Notes: a model not told the origin generated them from the sequence alone. DNA of 12,207 nt from Pseudomonadota bacterium (GCA_021325365.1 JAJPHF010000203.1:1-12207); one strand, 5' to 3'; positions 5,595-12,207 are shown, counted from the stretch's first letter. Numbers and translations: made by a program.

Positions 5595-6881
5595 TTAGCG
5601 GCCCAGCATCTCGGTGATCTTCGCGATGGCGGGCGCGCGCTTGGCGAAGAAGTAGTCGGGGTTGTAATCGTCGATGGTGTAGCTGACGCCCGCTTTCGGG
5701 ATCACGTAGTCGGGCACCTGGTGGGCCACGTCGGTGCGCAGGCTCGTCTCCATCATTTCCCGCTCCCACATGTCCTGCGCGTCTTTCGAGGCAAACCAGT
5801 TCATGAAGACGGCAGCCGCGTTCGGGTCGGGGCCGTTCTTGATCTTGTGGACAGTCCCGAAGCCGCCGGTGAGCGCGCCCGGGCCGTCGGCCGGGAACAC
5901 GCGCTGGATCGGCAGGCCCTCGGCGCGAAGCGGCTCGACGTTCGCCTGCACCAGCGCGATGCCGATCGGATAGCTGCCGCGCGCCACCGCCTCGGCGAGC
6001 TGCCGATAATCGGCCGTGACCTGCACGTTCTGACCGACGTACAGGTCGCGCACGTAGTCCTCGCCGAACAGCGTGTAGAGGTAGGCGACGGTCGTCTGTG
6101 CCGAGCCGGCGCGTCGCGGGTCGAACGAGATGATCTTCCCCTTGTACTCGGGCTTCAGCAGGTCCTTCCAGGACTTGATGCTGTCCGGCGGCACGAGCTG
6201 GGGATTCACGAACAGGTCGGTCATGACCCATTCCTCGCCTTGTAGGCCGCAGAGAAAGTCCTTGGGCTCATTAGGCGAGGGGAGAATCGGCTTCATGTGG
6301 CCGCCGCGCCAGCTCGCGGCATTGAACAAGCTCGGGTCCACGAGCAGCGGCGTTGCGTCGTCGATCTGGCCGCGATCGGCCATCGCCCAGCACGACGAGG
6401 TCCCGCCAATGTTCACGTCGATGGTGACGTTGCCCGCCTGGCTCTCGCGGTCCACGCGAGGGATCACCTCGCCCGCGCCGAGCCCGAGGTATTCGACGGT
6501 AATGCCGTATGCCTTCTGGAAGCCCTCCGTGATGCCCTGGCGCAGGCCAGGGAAGCCGGGGCCCGACACGACGACCTTCCCCTCGCGGCGGGCGCCATCT
6601 TGATAGCGCTGCCAGGCGGCAGCATCCGCCTTGAGCCGCGCGGCGCCGGCCGCGGATTGGGCCTCGGCCTCGGCCACCGCCGCCGGCTGGGCCGCAGCGC
6701 CGGCGGGCGCGGGAGCGGCCGCCGCGCTGCCAGAAGTACCCGCCTGGGGCGCGGCCGGCGCGCTGGCGGGGTTGGCCGGCGCGGCGCCGGTGGGCGCACC
6801 CGCGCTCGGCGCGCATGCGAGCGCCAGGAGCAGGAGGCTGGCGGGGATACCCCACCAAGAGACTCGCCTGGTCGCCTGCAT
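5595..6881 (-). CDS. Extracellular solute-binding lipoprotein, family 1 / Fe3+-type ABC receptor fold
   Basis: The 428-aa product starts at ATG 6881, with GGAGG 5 bp upstream; a GTG one codon earlier is less well spaced. The lipoprotein signal ends LLLLALAC with Cys23, followed by a long Ala/Pro/Gly tether (24 to about 85). The receptor domain (about 86-428) shows the AfuA/FutA/PotD-like pattern: an EGKVVVSGPG start, a GFQKAYGITVEYLG segment, DVNIGGTSSCWAMADRGQID, the lobe-crossing FDPRRAGSAQTTVAYLYTLFG, and a C-terminal NAAAVFMNWFASKDAQDMWE helix. Where ferric binders carry a Tyr pair, this protein reads IGIALVQANVEPL, so iron is an unlikely ligand. As the last gene of the catabolic operon it probably binds an organic anion related to the pathway. 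No permease or ATPase gene is visible. It converges on the hydrolase gene with only 25 bp between stops and no terminator. Confidence 0.88.
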   Translation of the reverse strand: MQATRRVSWWGIPASLLLLALACAPSAGAPTGAAPANPASAPAAPQAGTSGSAAAAPAPAGAAAQPAAVAEAEAQSAAGAARLKADAAAWQRYQDGARREGKVVVSGPGFPGLRQGITEGFQKAYGITVEYLGLGAGEVIPRVDRESQAGNVTIDVNIGGTSSCWAMADRGQIDDATPLLVDPSLFNAASWRGGHMKPILPSPNEPKDFLCGLQGEEWVMTDLFVNPQLVPPDSIKSWKDLLKPEYKGKIISFDPRRAGSAQTTVAYLYTLFGEDYVRDLYVGQNVQVTADYRQLAEAVARGSYPIGIALVQANVEPLRAEGLPIQRVFPADGPGALTGGFGTVHKIKNGPDPNAAAVFMNWFASKDAQDMWEREMMETSLRTDVAHQVPDYVIPKAGVSYTIDDYNPDYFFAKRAPAIAKITEMLGR

Positions 6882-6938
6882 CACGACCTCCCTGGTCGGC
6901 GCCCTCTCTCGGAGAGCGCGGGGGTGAAAGTGCGACGG

Positions 6939-8156
6939 TTACTGTCCGCGCGGTGGGCCGTGCTGGATGCCGCGATTATGACGGCTTGCCAGCATGCGCC
7001 ACTGAATGATGTACAGGTCGGGCTGGAACAGGCGCTCGCGGTACCAGAAGTCCTCTTCACCGTACGGCAGGTCCATCTGTTCGCGGGCGAACACGTCGCT
7101 GTCGTTGAACCCCTTGGTTAGCGACAGGGTGTACCACACGTCGTCCACTTCCTCATAGAAGCGGCGCTCCTCCTCGGCGCTCTCGACGGGCCGGCCCAGC
7201 ACTTCCCAGTAGGTGTGGCGGCGGTCGTCGAGCGCGACGTACCACTCGAACTGGATCGTGCCCGGGGCGGGGAAGTTGTCGACCGCCAGCACGCCGGGCA
7301 GCCAGATGGAGGTGATGACGGTCCGCGGAGGCAGCGGCTCGTCGTGCAGCGGGGCGCGGGGGCTGCGGATCGTCTGCCCCTCGATCTGGACCTCGAAGAT
7401 TGGCGGCTCGTTCGTGGAGTGGACGTACAGACCCTTCGGGCCGTCCTCTGCCTCGACTAGCTCCAGGGTGTTGCGGCCGTCGGCGGTGAACTGCGTGGCG
7501 AATGGCTGGAGGCGGCCACGCGCCTTGATCAGCGCGTCGTTGCGGTGAATGTAGATGTGCGTGAAGTCGAAGCCGTTCTCGGCGCCCAGCCGCCAGCTAC
7601 AGTGGACGGTGCGGCGCACCCCGCGCGTCACCAGGCCGTCCTTCAGGAAACCGGGCGGCAGATCGCGCTCCAGCGGCGGCGGCGCGCCGTCGCCGATATA
7701 GACGAAGATCAGCCCGCCGCGCTCGGCGACAGGGTAGGTTTGCAGGGTGACTCTCATCGGGGAGGTGGGCTGCGTGATGATCGTCTCGAGCTGGCCGTTG
7801 GTCACGTTGTAGGTGAAGCCGTGATACCAGCAGGTGAGCGTGTTCTTGGTGTAGCACTCGGGCCGTACCGACATGCGGACGCCGCGGTGCGCGCAGCGGT
7901 CCTCTAGCGCGTACACTTGGCCGTCGACGCGCTTGAAGACGATGCGCTCACTCAGGACGACCTCGCCCTTGACCGCACCCTCGCCGAGCTCGTGGCTGAA
8001 GAGCGCGGGATACCAGTGGTTGCGGAAGCCGAGCGGCGCGTCGAGGTAGGGCTGCCAGGGCTTCTTGCGGACGAGCCGGCTCACGGTCTGCTCGACGTCG
8101 CCGCGGCTCTCCTCCAGCTCGGCGCTGATCTCGGCCTTGACGGTCCCCTCTGCCAT
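6939..8156 (-). CDS. Rieske non-heme iron oxygenase, CarAa-like terminal oxygenase (paralog 1)
   Basis: This 405-aa protein starts at ATG 8156; earlier in-frame starts would overlap the upstream gene, and GGAGG/AGGG lies in front of this ATG. The Rieske [2Fe-2S] ligands are Cys88-X-His90 and Cys109-X2-His112, with 18 residues between pairs, as I recall for carbazole 1,9a-dioxygenase CarAa. The catalytic iron site is complete: GAENGFDFTHIYIH gives bridging Asp197, His200 and His204, and GFNDSDVFARE supplies Asp354. The C-terminal QWRMLASRHNRGIQ also matches CarAa. The enzyme should dihydroxylate, or monooxygenate, an aromatic or heteroaromatic ring using O2 and electrons from a ferredoxin, probably as a homotrimer. 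No ferredoxin or reductase is encoded in the window. It lies 40 bp after paralog 2, apparently cotranscribed. The substrate is unknown. Confidence 0.92.
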   Translation of the reverse strand: MAEGTVKAEISAELEESRGDVEQTVSRLVRKKPWQPYLDAPLGFRNHWYPALFSHELGEGAVKGEVVLSERIVFKRVDGQVYALEDRCAHRGVRMSVRPECYTKNTLTCWYHGFTYNVTNGQLETIITQPTSPMRVTLQTYPVAERGGLIFVYIGDGAPPPLERDLPPGFLKDGLVTRGVRRTVHCSWRLGAENGFDFTHIYIHRNDALIKARGRLQPFATQFTADGRNTLELVEAEDGPKGLYVHSTNEPPIFEVQIEGQTIRSPRAPLHDEPLPPRTVITSIWLPGVLAVDNFPAPGTIQFEWYVALDDRRHTYWEVLGRPVESAEEERRFYEEVDDVWYTLSLTKGFNDSDVFAREQMDLPYGEEDFWYRERLFQPDLYIIQWRMLASRHNRGIQHGPPRGQ

Positions 8157-8196
8157 GTGGCCCTGTGCCTCCGTGTCTCGTGCTGGGTGGAGCGCG

Positions 8197-9411
8197 CTAT
8201 GGGCGAGCGCCAGGCGTCCGTCCCGCGCGGCGGCGCTGGATACCACGGTTGTGGGCGCTCGCGAGCTTGCGCCACTCGGTGATAATGAGATCCGGCCGGT
8301 AGAGGCGCTCGCGGTGCCAACCACCTTCCTCCGCGTAGAACCGCTCGATCTGCTCCCGCGCCAACACGTCGTCGTGGTTGAACTGCCGCGTGACGAGGTC
8401 TTTCCAGTAGGCGTCGACGTCGGCGTGGAAGCGCGCGGCCCGGTCGGGCGACTGCACGTACTGGCCCCAGGTAACGGTGTACATATGTGACCGCTCGTCG
8501 ATGGGCACGTACCACTCGAACTGGATCATGCCGACGGTCGGGAACGGATCGACTTTCAGACCGCAGGGCAGCCACATCGACGTGTCGGGCGACGTGCGGC
8601 CCGGGCCGCCGTCCTCGCCAGGCAGGAAGCGCGACCGTACCTTGATGCCCTCGATCTCGGTCTCCCACACCGGGACGCGCTTGCCGCTACCCTTGACCAC
8701 GCCCTTCGGCGCGCCGTCGGCCGCAACGACCATCCCCTCGCGCGAGCAGAGGAGCGTGGCGAGCGGCAGCGGCCGACGCTGGCCGACGATGAGCGGCGAG
8801 TTGCGGTGGATGTAGATGTGCGACGCGTCGAAGCCGTTCTCGGCGGCCAGGCGCCAGTTGCTAGCAACGGGCGCGCGCTCGCCACGGGGGTAGACGGCGA
8901 GGTCGGCGTCGAGGAAGCCGGGCTGCACGTCGAGCGCGAGCGGCGGCGGTGGGTCCAGGTCGCCAACGAAGACGAACACCAGTCCCTGCGCTTCCTGGAC
9001 GGGGTAACGTTGCAGGCCCACCTTGCCGATGAGGGCGCTGTCGGGGTCGGTGACGATGGCCGCCAGCCGGCCGTCACGCACGTCGTAGGTGAAGCCGTGG
9101 TACCAGCAGGTGACCGTGTTCGGGCTGTAGCACTCGGGGCGCGCGGAGAACGGCGCGCCGCGGTGCAGGCAGCGGTCCTCAACGGCGTAGACCTGACCGC
9201 CCACGCGCTTGAAGAATAGCGGCTCGCCCAGCAGCCGCTCGGCGCGCACGCCGCCCTCCGCTAGCTCGTGGCTGAAGAAGGCGGGGTACCAGTGGTTGCG
9301 GAAGCCGAGCGCGGCGTCGAGATAGGGCTGCCAGGGTTTGGTGCGCGCCGCCTCGGCGACCTCACGCTCGGCCCGCGCCTCGTCGTCGAGCGGCTCCGTG
9401 TCCTGCATCAT
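8197..9411 (-). CDS. Rieske non-heme iron oxygenase, CarAa-like terminal oxygenase (paralog 2)
   Basis: The 404-aa product starts at the double ATG 9411/9408; a longer open frame would translate the palindromic repeats and is rejected. The cluster ligands are Cys81, His83, Cys102 and His105. The mononuclear site is AAENGFDASHIYIH with bridging Asp195, His198 and His202, plus Asp348 in FNHDDVLARE. CarAa-type blocks include FEWYVPIDERSHMY and EWRKLASAHNRGIQ. It shares long exact blocks with paralog 1 (for example KPWQPYLDA, LGFRNHWYPA, TCWYHGFTY) but differs in the region 205-285 that shapes the active site and subunit contacts. Both copies keep all iron ligands, so both should be active, either with different substrates or as a mixed trimer. 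It lies downstream of the LigB gene across a 236-bp gap holding three palindromic repeats. Confidence 0.92.
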   Translation of the reverse strand: MMQDTEPLDDEARAEREVAEAARTKPWQPYLDAALGFRNHWYPAFFSHELAEGGVRAERLLGEPLFFKRVGGQVYAVEDRCLHRGAPFSARPECYSPNTVTCWYHGFTYDVRDGRLAAIVTDPDSALIGKVGLQRYPVQEAQGLVFVFVGDLDPPPPLALDVQPGFLDADLAVYPRGERAPVASNWRLAAENGFDASHIYIHRNSPLIVGQRRPLPLATLLCSREGMVVAADGAPKGVVKGSGKRVPVWETEIEGIKVRSRFLPGEDGGPGRTSPDTSMWLPCGLKVDPFPTVGMIQFEWYVPIDERSHMYTVTWGQYVQSPDRAARFHADVDAYWKDLVTRQFNHDDVLAREQIERFYAEEGGWHRERLYRPDLIITEWRKLASAHNRGIQRRRAGRTPGARP

Positions 9412-9450
9412 CGGCGTTGCTACCCCTGTATGTTGGCTTGCCGGGGGGAC

Positions 9451-9584
9451 CTCACCCCCCTTCCCCCCTCTCCCGCGAGGAGAGGGGGAGGACGCCCTCA
9501 CCCCCGCCCTCTCCCAGGGGGAGAGGGGGAGGGACGAGTAAGATGCCCTCACCCCGGCCCTCTCCCAGGGGGAGAGGGAGTAAG
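9451..9584. repeat. Array of three palindromic repeat elements
   Basis: Three copies lie head to tail at 9451-9492, 9495-9534 and 9546-9584. Each has the form CTCACCCC-n-CCCTCTCCC followed by GGGAGAGGG and a purine tail; copy 3 reads CCTCTCCCAGGGGGAGAGG at its centre and folds into a near-perfect hairpin. A degenerate remnant lies at about 9612-9645. Such elements are widely scattered between genes in GC-rich bacteria, probably as non-autonomous REP/MITE-like DNA. Here they lie between the LigB and paralog 2 genes of one operon and could stabilise, attenuate or cut the transcript. Confidence 0.85.
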
Positions 9585-9647
9585 ACGGCCCTACCCTGCA
9601 CGGCGGAATGTTGCGAACCCCGCTCCTCTCCTGGGGTGAGTAAGGAG

Positions 9648-10577
9648 TTAGCTAGCTCTCCAGTAGGCCCAGCCCAGGCCGGTGATGGCGTGGTGGGCGG
9701 GCAGGTAGTCGACGACGGTGGCGCGGGCGCCGGCGAAGGCGCCGGCGACGACGATCCAGCTCCGGATCTCGCCGCTGCCGCCGTGCAGCGTGTCCGAGTC
9801 GAACGTGAACAGGTGCGTGAGCTGCTCGCTCTCGCCATGAGCGAGCCGGTCGAGCAGCCAGCGGTCGAGTGGTTCGTCGATCCAGCCGGAGCGCGGGCCG
9901 CGCGGGTCGTGCGAGAGCCCGCCCGAGCCGAGGATAGCGATGCGCTCGGGACGCGCGTCGGCGATGGCCCGCAGCGCCTGGCCGAGCGCGTAGCAGCGCG
10001 CGGCGGTCGGGCAAGGCGGAAAGTAGGCGTTCACCCAGAGCGGAATGACGGGCACGCCCAACTCGTGCAGGCCGAGGCCACCGCCTAGGTGCAGGAAGGC
10101 GTGGCCGAGGCCGGCGGCCGGGCGGCTGAGGGGCCGTAGCTCCTCGACGTAGGCCAGGTCGAACTGGCGCGCGACCAGCTCGCGGAGCAGGTGGCGGGCG
10201 AGCGCGGCGTGGCAGGGCAGCGTGACGTGGTTCTCGTCGTAGCTCTGGCCGGCGAGGCCGATGCTGCGGCTGCCCTCGACGCTGTCGCCCAGGTAGATGG
10301 CGATGGACGGCGAGAAGGCGGGGCCGAACACCTCGCGCTGGTCGTCGCCGACGATGACGATGGCGTCGGGCTGGTAGGCCTCCAGCTGCTCGCGCAGGGT
10401 GCGGAGGTTCTTGCGGATGCGCTGGGCGTAGGCGGCGATGACCTCGGGCGTCTCGGCAGCGGCCTGTGGCGGCTGCGGGACGCCGCGGGTCAATGTCTCG
10501 TAGATGCGAGGCCAGTCCTCGGGCGCCGCGAACATCGACGGCGCGTGCGACGAGGCGAGCCCCAGGCCGAGCGGCAT
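9648..10577 (-). CDS. Class III extradiol ring-cleavage dioxygenase, LigB-type catalytic subunit
   Basis: This 309-aa protein starts at ATG 10577 with AGAGAGGA just upstream. The N-terminal LASSHAPSM provides His11, the first iron ligand of the LigB family. SGGLSHDPRGPRSG holds His223, equivalent to the catalytic acid/base of LigB, and LHGGSGEIRSWIVVAGA holds Glu270, the carboxylate ligand. The second histidine ligand of LigB is in a YNDH motif; here the matching segment is IVGDDQREVF with Gln80, a variant I associate with the 3-O-methylgallate dioxygenase-like branch. The enzyme should open a catechol-type ring next to the diol with O2 and Fe(II), in the cytoplasm, giving the substrate of the C-C hydrolase. 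No LigA-type small subunit is present, so it may work alone. It is the second gene of the - strand operon, 82 bp after the propeller gene. Confidence 0.88.
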   Translation of the reverse strand: MPLGLGLASSHAPSMFAAPEDWPRIYETLTRGVPQPPQAAAETPEVIAAYAQRIRKNLRTLREQLEAYQPDAIVIVGDDQREVFGPAFSPSIAIYLGDSVEGSRSIGLAGQSYDENHVTLPCHAALARHLLRELVARQFDLAYVEELRPLSRPAAGLGHAFLHLGGGLGLHELGVPVIPLWVNAYFPPCPTAARCYALGQALRAIADARPERIAILGSGGLSHDPRGPRSGWIDEPLDRWLLDRLAHGESEQLTHLFTFDSDTLHGGSGEIRSWIVVAGAFAGARATVVDYLPAHHAITGLGWAYWRAS

Positions 10578-10659
10578 GGCGTCCTCTCTCGGGTCGTCGG
10601 CGGGCGGACGAGTCTCGCCTGCCGACGACCGCCGGGAATGCGTCGGGCGACCGCGCGGT

Positions 10660-11763
10660 TTAGCGGGCGGCGGCGGCCGTCAGCGCCACGTAGTGGCCGC
10701 CCTTCGAGATGGGCGCGAGGCCGCCGGCGATGTGCGTCCAGGTGTCGCCCGCGTCCTCGCTGGCGAACACGTCGCCGTCGGTGGTGCCGGCGAACAGGGC
10801 GTAGCCGCCCGGCCACGCGCTCAGGACCAGCGACTCGACGTTGCCGCGCATGTGCTCGGGCAGGCCGTTGGTCAGGATCTCCCAGGTGCGGCCGCCGTCG
10901 CGGCTGCGGCCGATCGTGGCGTCGGCGTCATGGGTCTGGCGCCACTCGCCCGGGTTGTAGCGCGCGCCGGCCATGAACATGACCTGGTCGTCGTCGGGCG
11001 CGAACTGGATGCCGTCCGGGTAGCCGATGCGCGCGTGGTGGTCCGAGAGGTGCTCCCAGTGCTCGCCGCCGTCGGCGCTGTAGTAGAGGCCGGCGCCGCC
11101 GGTGAAGTACATCTGGTCGGGATTCGACGGGCGCAGGACGAGGCGGTGGAGGTCGCGGTAGACGGGGTCGTCCGGCCGCGAATACTCCTTTAGCTCGCGG
11201 AAGGTCTGGCCGGCGTCGGTGCTCTTGAGCAGGGCGCCCTGCTCGACGGAGACGTACATCGTGCGGGGATCGCGCGGATCGAAGGTGACGTCCTTGACGT
11301 GGGCGAGGTGGGGCGGCCCGGGGAAGACCCAGGCTTCGGTTTCGGGCACCTCGCGCAGGGCGGGTAGCTCGCGCCAGGTGGCGCCGTAGTCGGCGCTCTC
11401 GAAGAGGCGGGCCGGCTCGGTGCCGACGTAGAGGATGGTCTGGCCGTCGCGCTCGGTGGCGGCGAGCGAGAAGACGTGCTCCTCGGCGATGCCGGTCATC
11501 TGGCGGACCCAGGTGGCGCCGCCGTCGAGGCTGCGGTAGAGGCCGCCGTTGTGGACGCCCGCGAACAAGCCGCCGCGCCGCGGCTCGAACAACAGGGTGC
11601 TGATGTGGCGGCCCTCTAGCAGGCGGCCCGCGGGCTGCCAGGGGGCGGCGGCGTCCGCGCGCTCGAGGCAGACGATGCCGTCGGCGGTGCCGACGAGCAG
11701 CCGTGTGGGCGGCGCGTCGCCGCGATAGACCATAGGCCCGTTCGGAGCAAGACAGGTCGTCAT
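10660..11763 (-). CDS. Asp-box (BNR/sialidase-like) beta-propeller protein, cytoplasmic, function unknown
   Basis: The 367-aa product starts at ATG 11763, preceded by GAGAGG 7 bp away; a GTG nine codons upstream is less likely. Six Asp boxes of the S-x-D-x-G-x-T-W type occur: SLDGGATW (78-85), SADYGATW (123-130), STDAGQTF (181-188), SADGGEHW (229-236), SRDGGRTW (287-294) and SEDAGDTW (335-342). Each is followed or preceded by short strands such as LYVGTE, MYVSVE, MYFTGG and LFAGTTDG, as in sialidase, YCF48 and sortilin-type propellers. Asp boxes are structural, and I see no sialidase arginine triad or FRIP motif, so glycosidase activity is not supported. There is no signal peptide, unusual for this fold. 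As first gene of a ring-degradation operon it might be a sensor, scaffold or lactonase-like enzyme; this is speculation. Confidence 0.85.
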   Translation of the reverse strand: MTTCLAPNGPMVYRGDAPPTRLLVGTADGIVCLERADAAAPWQPAGRLLEGRHISTLLFEPRRGGLFAGVHNGGLYRSLDGGATWVRQMTGIAEEHVFSLAATERDGQTILYVGTEPARLFESADYGATWRELPALREVPETEAWVFPGPPHLAHVKDVTFDPRDPRTMYVSVEQGALLKSTDAGQTFRELKEYSRPDDPVYRDLHRLVLRPSNPDQMYFTGGAGLYYSADGGEHWEHLSDHHARIGYPDGIQFAPDDDQVMFMAGARYNPGEWRQTHDADATIGRSRDGGRTWEILTNGLPEHMRGNVESLVLSAWPGGYALFAGTTDGDVFASEDAGDTWTHIAGGLAPISKGGHYVALTAAAAR

Positions 11764-11836
11764 GGCACACCTCTCTGTTTGGTCGGCCACCTACCCGATC
11801 GCCCGGCCCGGCCGGCGTGCCGCCGGCTCCGGCTCA

Positions 11837-11865
11837 GTCATACCCCACCGCGCGCTCGGCGGCAA
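11837..11865 (-). promoter_or_regulatory. Candidate promoter of the catabolic operon
   Basis: On the - strand TTGCCG (11865-11860) is followed by a 17-bp spacer and TATGAC (11842-11837); each hexamer matches the sigma-70 consensus at 4 of 6 positions. Initiation would be near 11830, about 67 nt before ATG 11763. It is moderate on its own and gains weight from the 30-bp element lying upstream. Confidence 0.4.
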
Positions 11866-11943
11866 CCCGGGCGCACAGTCGATCGGGGAGAGCAAGGAGC
11901 GTCCGGTCATCGGACTGCTGCGGGGCCGCTCCGTCGTGAGAAC

Positions 11944-11973
11944 TAGCCGAGGAACGGTGAAACGATGCTCCTT
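11944..11973 (-). promoter_or_regulatory. 30-bp shared upstream element, copy 2
   Basis: On the - strand this reads AAGGAGCATCGTTT, C, ACCGTTCCTCGG, C, TA, differing from copy 1 (3155-3184) at two bases only. It points toward the - operon exactly as copy 1 points toward the + operon, about 180 bp before the first start codon. Similarity falls off sharply outside the 30 bases, so it is not simply a longer duplicated segment. Confidence 0.6.
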
Positions 11974-12147
11974 CGTGGGCCAGTTTTCGGGTTGTGGGTA
12001 AGCGAAGCCGGCGCGCGCTCCGGTGGGGCGCGCGAGCGGGACGGTGGCGGCTCCCGGCCCGGCGGGTCGGGCGGGCCGGGCGCGCGCCTGGGCGCGGGCA
12101 CGGGAGTCGTGCTCGATCCGGCTCGGCGGTGCGCTTACCGGGGCGCG

Positions 12148-12185
12148 CCCTCACCCCGACCCTCTCCCAGAGGGAGAGGGAGTAA
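12148..12185. repeat. Fourth copy of the palindromic repeat element
   Basis: CCCTCACCCCGACCCTCTCC is followed by CAGAGGGAGAGGGAGTAA. It closely matches the copy at 9546-9584 and folds into the same hairpin. It is intergenic, 170 bp beyond the 30-bp element. Confidence 0.85.
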
Positions 12186-12207
12186 GGGAACTCCAGCGCC
12201 GGATTCA

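Larger units (their letters stand above)
11764..12207. other. Upstream control region of the - strand operon and distal flank
   Basis: These 444 bp hold no credible gene; open frames here are Arg/Pro-rich. Visible content is a promoter candidate (11837-11865), the second copy of the 30-bp element (11944-11973), very GC-rich sequence at about 12005-12145 with overlapping short dyads, and one palindromic repeat near the right edge. Confidence 0.6.

Noticed and set aside
5290..6231. A 313-codon - strand frame spanning the convergent gene ends
   Set aside because: It overlaps the hydrolase and the lipoprotein in other frames and is Arg-rich throughout.
5595..6881. Ferric-iron receptor supplying the iron enzymes
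   Set aside because: The expected Tyr pair is replaced by a segment with no tyrosines, so only the fold, not the iron function, is supported.
8157..8324. Longer N-terminus for Rieske paralog 1
   Set aside because: The extra 56 residues overlap the end of paralog 2 and are low-complexity; the ATG at 8156 aligns with the family length.
9412..9552. Longer N-terminus for Rieske paralog 2
   Set aside because: The extension would translate the palindromic repeats (SPWERAG, SPSPRGRG type peptides), a common gene-calling artefact.
9451..9584. CRISPR array
   Set aside because: The repeats are palindromic and nearly contiguous, lack unique spacers of constant length, and have no cas genes nearby.
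10660..11763. Sialidase assignment for the Asp-box protein
   Set aside because: Asp boxes are structural only; the arginine triad, FRIP motif and signal peptide of sialidases are not visible.

Overview
The window is GC-rich bacterial DNA. Several traits suggest a Chloroflexota-type organism, or a similar high-GC uncultured lineage: two lipoproteins whose lipobox cysteine is followed by long Ala/Pro-rich tethers, an Asp-box propeller protein, copies of a short CTCACCCC...CTCTCCC...GGGAGAGGG palindromic repeat, and Rieske and LigB catabolic genes. This placement is inference; no rRNA or other marker gene is present.

Left part (1-2400). The window opens with the last 31 codons of an IS transposase on the + strand. 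Three genes follow on the - strand, read from high to low coordinates: an orphan NarL/LuxR-type response regulator (1569-2327), a secreted cysteine-containing protein (800-1333) and a small NTF2/SnoaL-like protein (105-533). The secreted protein ends at an amber codon, but the same frame continues past a second amber for 56 more coherent codons, and its 3' end was duplicated in tandem (559-688). This region looks partly decayed.

Middle (2328-3468). About 1.1 kb lacks a confident gene apart from one small candidate ORF (2563-2760). It ends in a dense control region for the + strand genes: a 30-bp element (3155-3184), a hairpin (3189-3210), and a sigma-70-type promoter TTGACA-17-TAGAGT (3231-3259) whose -35 box lies in the loop of a perfect 9-bp inverted repeat (3219-3249). 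A roughly 200-nt leader follows.

Right part (3469-11763). The + strand operon encodes an NMT1/SsuA-like substrate-binding lipoprotein and a C-C bond hydrolase of the BphD/MhpC/CarC family. Facing it is a - strand operon read from 11763 to 5595: Asp-box beta-propeller protein, LigB-type extradiol dioxygenase, two paralogous CarAa-like Rieske oxygenases, and a family-1 type solute-binding lipoprotein. Together they give the three core steps of aromatic ring catabolism: Rieske dihydroxylation, extradiol ring opening and hydrolysis of the meta-cleavage product, plus two uptake receptors. The layout resembles carbazole/biphenyl-type upper pathways, but ferredoxin, reductase, LigA-type subunit and ABC permease/ATPase genes are absent from the window.

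The strongest unexplained signal is that the 30-bp element upstream of the + operon recurs, 28 of 30 bases identical and in the matching transcriptional orientation, upstream of the - operon (11944-11973). This suggests that one regulator controls both halves of the pathway.
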